Shown: piece by piece, positions 61,654 to 64,000 of the stretch
Layout: every line of letters begins with the position of its first letter
How positions within the stretch are numbered: position 1 is the first letter of the stretch
Assembly (NCBI RefSeq): GCF_000010345.1
Contig: NC_009663.1
Coordinates: forward strand, 930,001 to 994,000
Direction: 5' to 3'
DNA length: 64,000 nucleotides
From: Sulfurovum sp. NBC37-1
GTDB lineage: Bacteria > Campylobacterota > Campylobacteria > Campylobacterales > Sulfurovaceae
Notes under the pieces: generated by a model
Databases searched by the model: none
Told to the model about the DNA's origin: nothing
What the model saw: only the letters and a program-made list of their open reading frames with translations
Position numbers and translations under genes: made by a program

Positions 61654-63588
61654 CTACAACTTGGAAGTATTTGTATCTCTATCATAGATTATTGCATCAA
61701 TAGGCCTTTTATGCACTGACGCATCAAGTGTATTAAACAGGTCATTGATACCGCGCGCATATGTTTGTTTCATTTGCTGCTTGAATGCGTTTTCATTTCG
61801 CTTAATTTCACTCCTCAGCTTTGCTTCAAAGGCATTCCTCGTTAGCACTTCATCAACACTGCCTACCGCAAAATCAATACCAACCCACGTAAGTGTTCCA
61901 GCTGCGGCACCGCAGGCCAGTGCCCATGGGCCAGATGGAGCACATACAGCAAGACCTGTAGTAGCTCCAGAGAGGAATCCTCCAGACTTGATAGCTGTTT
62001 TTGCCCCTGTTTTTGCAATGACTTTAACTCCTGACTTGGCTAATAGTTTTGCTACTATGGTCTTAGTCAATACCAATGTTACTCCAACTTCACCAACTTT
62101 GTAGGCCATTGCCGTTTTAACCAAAGAGTTTTTTGCTTTCAAAAATGATTTTTCAATTGCGGCGTTAATATTCTGAAGACGCTGCATATCTCCTTCAGAG
62201 AGCTTAATTCCTTCAGGAAGTGTTATGGAGCTTGCAATACTGTCTCTGGACTGAACTATCCGTTTTTGAGTATAGGCATTTATTTTCTGCTGAAGGTCAT
62301 AAATCTGTTTATCAAATTTTCCGTTTTGAAACAAAACCCGCTGAAGCTCATCGCTGCTTTTTTGAGCATAGCTTTTTGTATTGTTCAACAATGGGTATGA
62401 TACATCATCCTGCCATATATATTTTCTTATGTAATACTTGTATTTTTCCCAGCCATCCGATATTTTTTTTGCAGCGACCTGGTACATATCTACATAGTCA
62501 CGGTACCATACATATTGTCGGTCAGCGTATTGGGGTATATTTGCATAGACACTTTGAAACACATGGTTGACTTCGGTATCGATGTAGCTATTAACAGCTT
62601 CTATACTTTTGTTTCGTTCCTCTTGTGTTAATGTATCAATCTCTTTCAACACATCTGATACATAAGTAGTGTTGGTCTCCACAGTTTCATTTTTATCTAC
62701 CCTTTCATCTGGCATGAATGTTATGGAGATAACCGCAAATGCAACAATAACACCAAAGAAGCCAAGCGAAAACCTGTCTATCTTGTATTGATTTATTTTT
62801 GAAAAAACGTTTACAAAGGGTATAGTGCTGCTGAGGATAAGCCTTGAAAATATCCAAAGGTAAAAAGTCTGCATCACTAAGAATCCCAGCCAGACAAGTA
62901 TTGCGTAAACGGTACCTCCAAGAGATGAGGATGCTTTGAACATTGCCCACCATGCAAATCCATTCCTGACAGCATCATATGTCTGTAGTAACCTCAGGCT
63001 TTCACATGAGACTGGAGTAATACTCTGCTTAGCACCATCTATGGTTGCGACAAGAGAGCCGTGTAAAAATTCTGGAGGCATTGAATACAGCATTATTGCA
63101 ACCGCAACAGGAACCATTATGACTATATTCACGATGACAGCAGTTTTTCTGGCAACCAGATGAGTTATACCTTCATAAGTATGTTTCGAGAAATATCTTA
63201 TAAACAGCCAGTAGAGTGTCAATAATAAACCAATATCCAAAAACATCACAATGAGTACTTTCCCATTTAGATGCAGGATACTTAAAAGCAGCATTATCCC
63301 TGCGATTAGTGCACTGAAAAGAGAGCTTATCAGAACAAACCAGGTTTTATTCAGCCACCGATGAAATATGGAACTGTCCCTAAACACCTGGTCTGCAAAA
63401 CCTTTTCGGTAAAGTAATCTACCTTCTGAAAATGTCATAGTCAAAAAGAAAGAAACTATTGTTAAAACGATAACAAATAACCAGCAACTTGTATTTGCAT
63501 ATCGCCATACAGACAATGCAGCAAGCAAGATCAATGTTTTAAACATAACAGCTACTACATGGTTCATTTGATTTTCATTTGTCGACAT
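61654..63588 (-). CDS. Large multi-pass membrane protein, unknown
   Basis: 644 residues from the ATG at 63588. The N-terminal ~300 residues have about eight hydrophobic helices; a 200-residue soluble, Gln/Lys-rich, coiled-coil-like middle follows (ETNTTYVSDVLKEIDTLTQEERNKSIEAVNSYIDTEVNHVFQSV). Then come an Ala/Gly-rich hydrophobic segment (GATTGLAVCAPSGPWALACG) and a charged helix at the C-terminus. No family recognised. TATAAT lies 6 nt before the ATG, with no ribosome site. The design, anchor plus rod plus glycine-zipper-like hairpin, suggests a membrane machine or pore-type effector; this is a guess. Confidence 0.7.
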   Translation of the reverse strand: MSTNENQMNHVVAVMFKTLILLAALSVWRYANTSCWLFVIVLTIVSFFLTMTFSEGRLLYRKGFADQVFRDSSIFHRWLNKTWFVLISSLFSALIAGIMLLLSILHLNGKVLIVMFLDIGLLLTLYWLFIRYFSKHTYEGITHLVARKTAVIVNIVIMVPVAVAIMLYSMPPEFLHGSLVATIDGAKQSITPVSCESLRLLQTYDAVRNGFAWWAMFKASSSLGGTVYAILVWLGFLVMQTFYLWIFSRLILSSTIPFVNVFSKINQYKIDRFSLGFFGVIVAFAVISITFMPDERVDKNETVETNTTYVSDVLKEIDTLTQEERNKSIEAVNSYIDTEVNHVFQSVYANIPQYADRQYVWYRDYVDMYQVAAKKISDGWEKYKYYIRKYIWQDDVSYPLLNNTKSYAQKSSDELQRVLFQNGKFDKQIYDLQQKINAYTQKRIVQSRDSIASSITLPEGIKLSEGDMQRLQNINAAIEKSFLKAKNSLVKTAMAYKVGEVGVTLVLTKTIVAKLLAKSGVKVIAKTGAKTAIKSGGFLSGATTGLAVCAPSGPWALACGAAAGTLTWVGIDFAVGSVDEVLTRNAFEAKLRSEIKRNENAFKQQMKQTYARGINDLFNTLDASVHKRPIDAIIYDRDTNTSKL

Positions 63589-63612
63589 ATTGACATTATA
63601 ACAACAAAGCAT

Positions 63613-63734
63613 AAAATGATAAATTCTATGGTTTTTATGATTTTTATGATTTTATAGTACATACTACCATATCATCAACAGAGGAGAGGAATAAGGAGGG
63701 GAAGTTAAAGAACCAGGCGAACTGGCCGAGATCT
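63613..63734. other. Short intergenic region before the DASS transporter gene
   Basis: AT-rich, with a few direct ATCATAAAA-type repeats just upstream of the 63588 start (about 63620-63650). No gene seen. Confidence 0.4.
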
Positions 63735-64000
63735 TTAGAGGACGTTTATCCAGAAGAAATTGGCAATAGTAACGATGAGAATGATCCCCATAATATTGAA
63801 GATAAAGCCGTAGGCTGCCATTGTTTTTATCTTGATGACACCTGAGCTCATTGCAATGGCATTGGGCGGTGTGGCAATGGGCAGCATGAAAGCATACGAA
63901 GCACAGATGGTAGCAACAAGCATGATGAGCGTAGCGTTGACCTCGGTCTGTTCAGCCACTTTATAGATAATGGGCAACATAATGGAGATCAGTGCCGTGT
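63735..64000 (-). CDS. DASS-type (SLC13) anion transporter, C-terminal part
   Basis: The visible C-terminal 88 residues start off the window. ATICASYAFMLPIATPPNAIAMSSGVIKIKTMAAYGFIFNIMGIILI is the family's second re-entrant/SNT-like signature with the PPNAIA motif of divalent-anion:Na+ symporters (dicarboxylate, sulfate or citrate carriers). Two terminal helices follow. The 5' end is not in this window. Confidence 0.88.
   Translation of the reverse strand, partial: TALISIMLPIIYKVAEQTEVNATLIMLVATICASYAFMLPIATPPNAIAMSSGVIKIKTMAAYGFIFNIMGIILIVTIANFFWINVL

Noticed and set aside
1-64000. CRISPR arrays, rRNA or tRNA genes, phage modules
   Set aside because: No regular direct repeats with spacers, no tRNA cloverleaf-like runs with TTC-x-A loops, no rRNA signatures and no integrase or capsid genes were seen by eye; a tool search could still find a tRNA.

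Overview
The window reads as chromosome of a free-living campylobacterote (epsilonproteobacterium), most like Sulfurovum and its relatives. This is judged from the protein sequences (short RecO, GltB, AccD, small c-type cytochromes, a DksA-like protein, an iron(III) ABC system) and from mixed base composition: core genes have moderate G+C, and an AT-rich accessory belt sits between about 18.5 and 30.2 kb. No rRNA, tRNA or CRISPR array was seen.

Layout. 0-8.6 kb: a partial lipoprotein gene, recO, gltB, an inositol-monophosphatase-family gene and accD, then a cupin, an exported protein and a haem-binding protein. 8.7-18.4 kb: hrpB, a dihaem cytochrome lipoprotein, a 266-bp MITE-like element, a Pif1-like helicase, an operon of PepSY membrane protein / MddA-like methyltransferase / transglutaminase-like protein, then rhodanese, DksA-like and nitroreductase genes. 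18.5-30.2 kb: the AT-rich accessory belt. It holds regulators (MocR, AraC, TetR) next to small flavin-fold, NTF2-like, isochorismatase, GNAT, methyltransferase and thioesterase genes, together with a decayed SDR gene, a truncated isochorismatase and a chimeric two-domain methyltransferase. 30.2-42.7 kb: a TetR-controlled RND/MMPL export operon (LolA-like protein, beta-barrel protein, RND permease), a second TetR with its own operators, a tautomerase-to-EcsC gene run, a frameshifted HAD gene and an AraC gene with a nine-base homopolymer. 42.9-54.5 kb: a 918-residue Ig-like lipoprotein, an Fe(III) ABC operon led by a concanavalin-like exported protein, a YbhB-like protein, a CCA/poly(A)-polymerase-family gene carrying an in-frame palindromic insertion, and a Cache-type sensor histidine kinase. 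54.5-61.5 kb: a lipoate and 2-oxoacid-dehydrogenase locus (lipA and a LipM-like gene on one strand; AMP-forming acetyl-CoA synthetase, E2, a dedicated acyl carrier protein, E1-alpha and E1-beta on the other). 61.6-64 kb: a large unknown membrane protein and the C-terminus of a DASS-type anion transporter.

The most interesting points are: (1) an acyl carrier protein gene translationally coupled to E2 inside a 2-oxoacid dehydrogenase operon and opposite octanoyl-transfer and lipoyl-synthesis genes, suggesting a self-contained lipoylation/dehydrogenase unit; (2) two distinct inverted-repeat element families plus a short GTAGGGTG palindrome family, one copy of which sits in frame inside a tRNA nucleotidyltransferase-family gene; (3) several genes with TATAAT only 5-7 nt before the start codon, suggesting leaderless mRNAs; (4) two tiny reading frames behind a shared upstream motif. 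All functional statements rest on motif recognition by eye; no searches were run.
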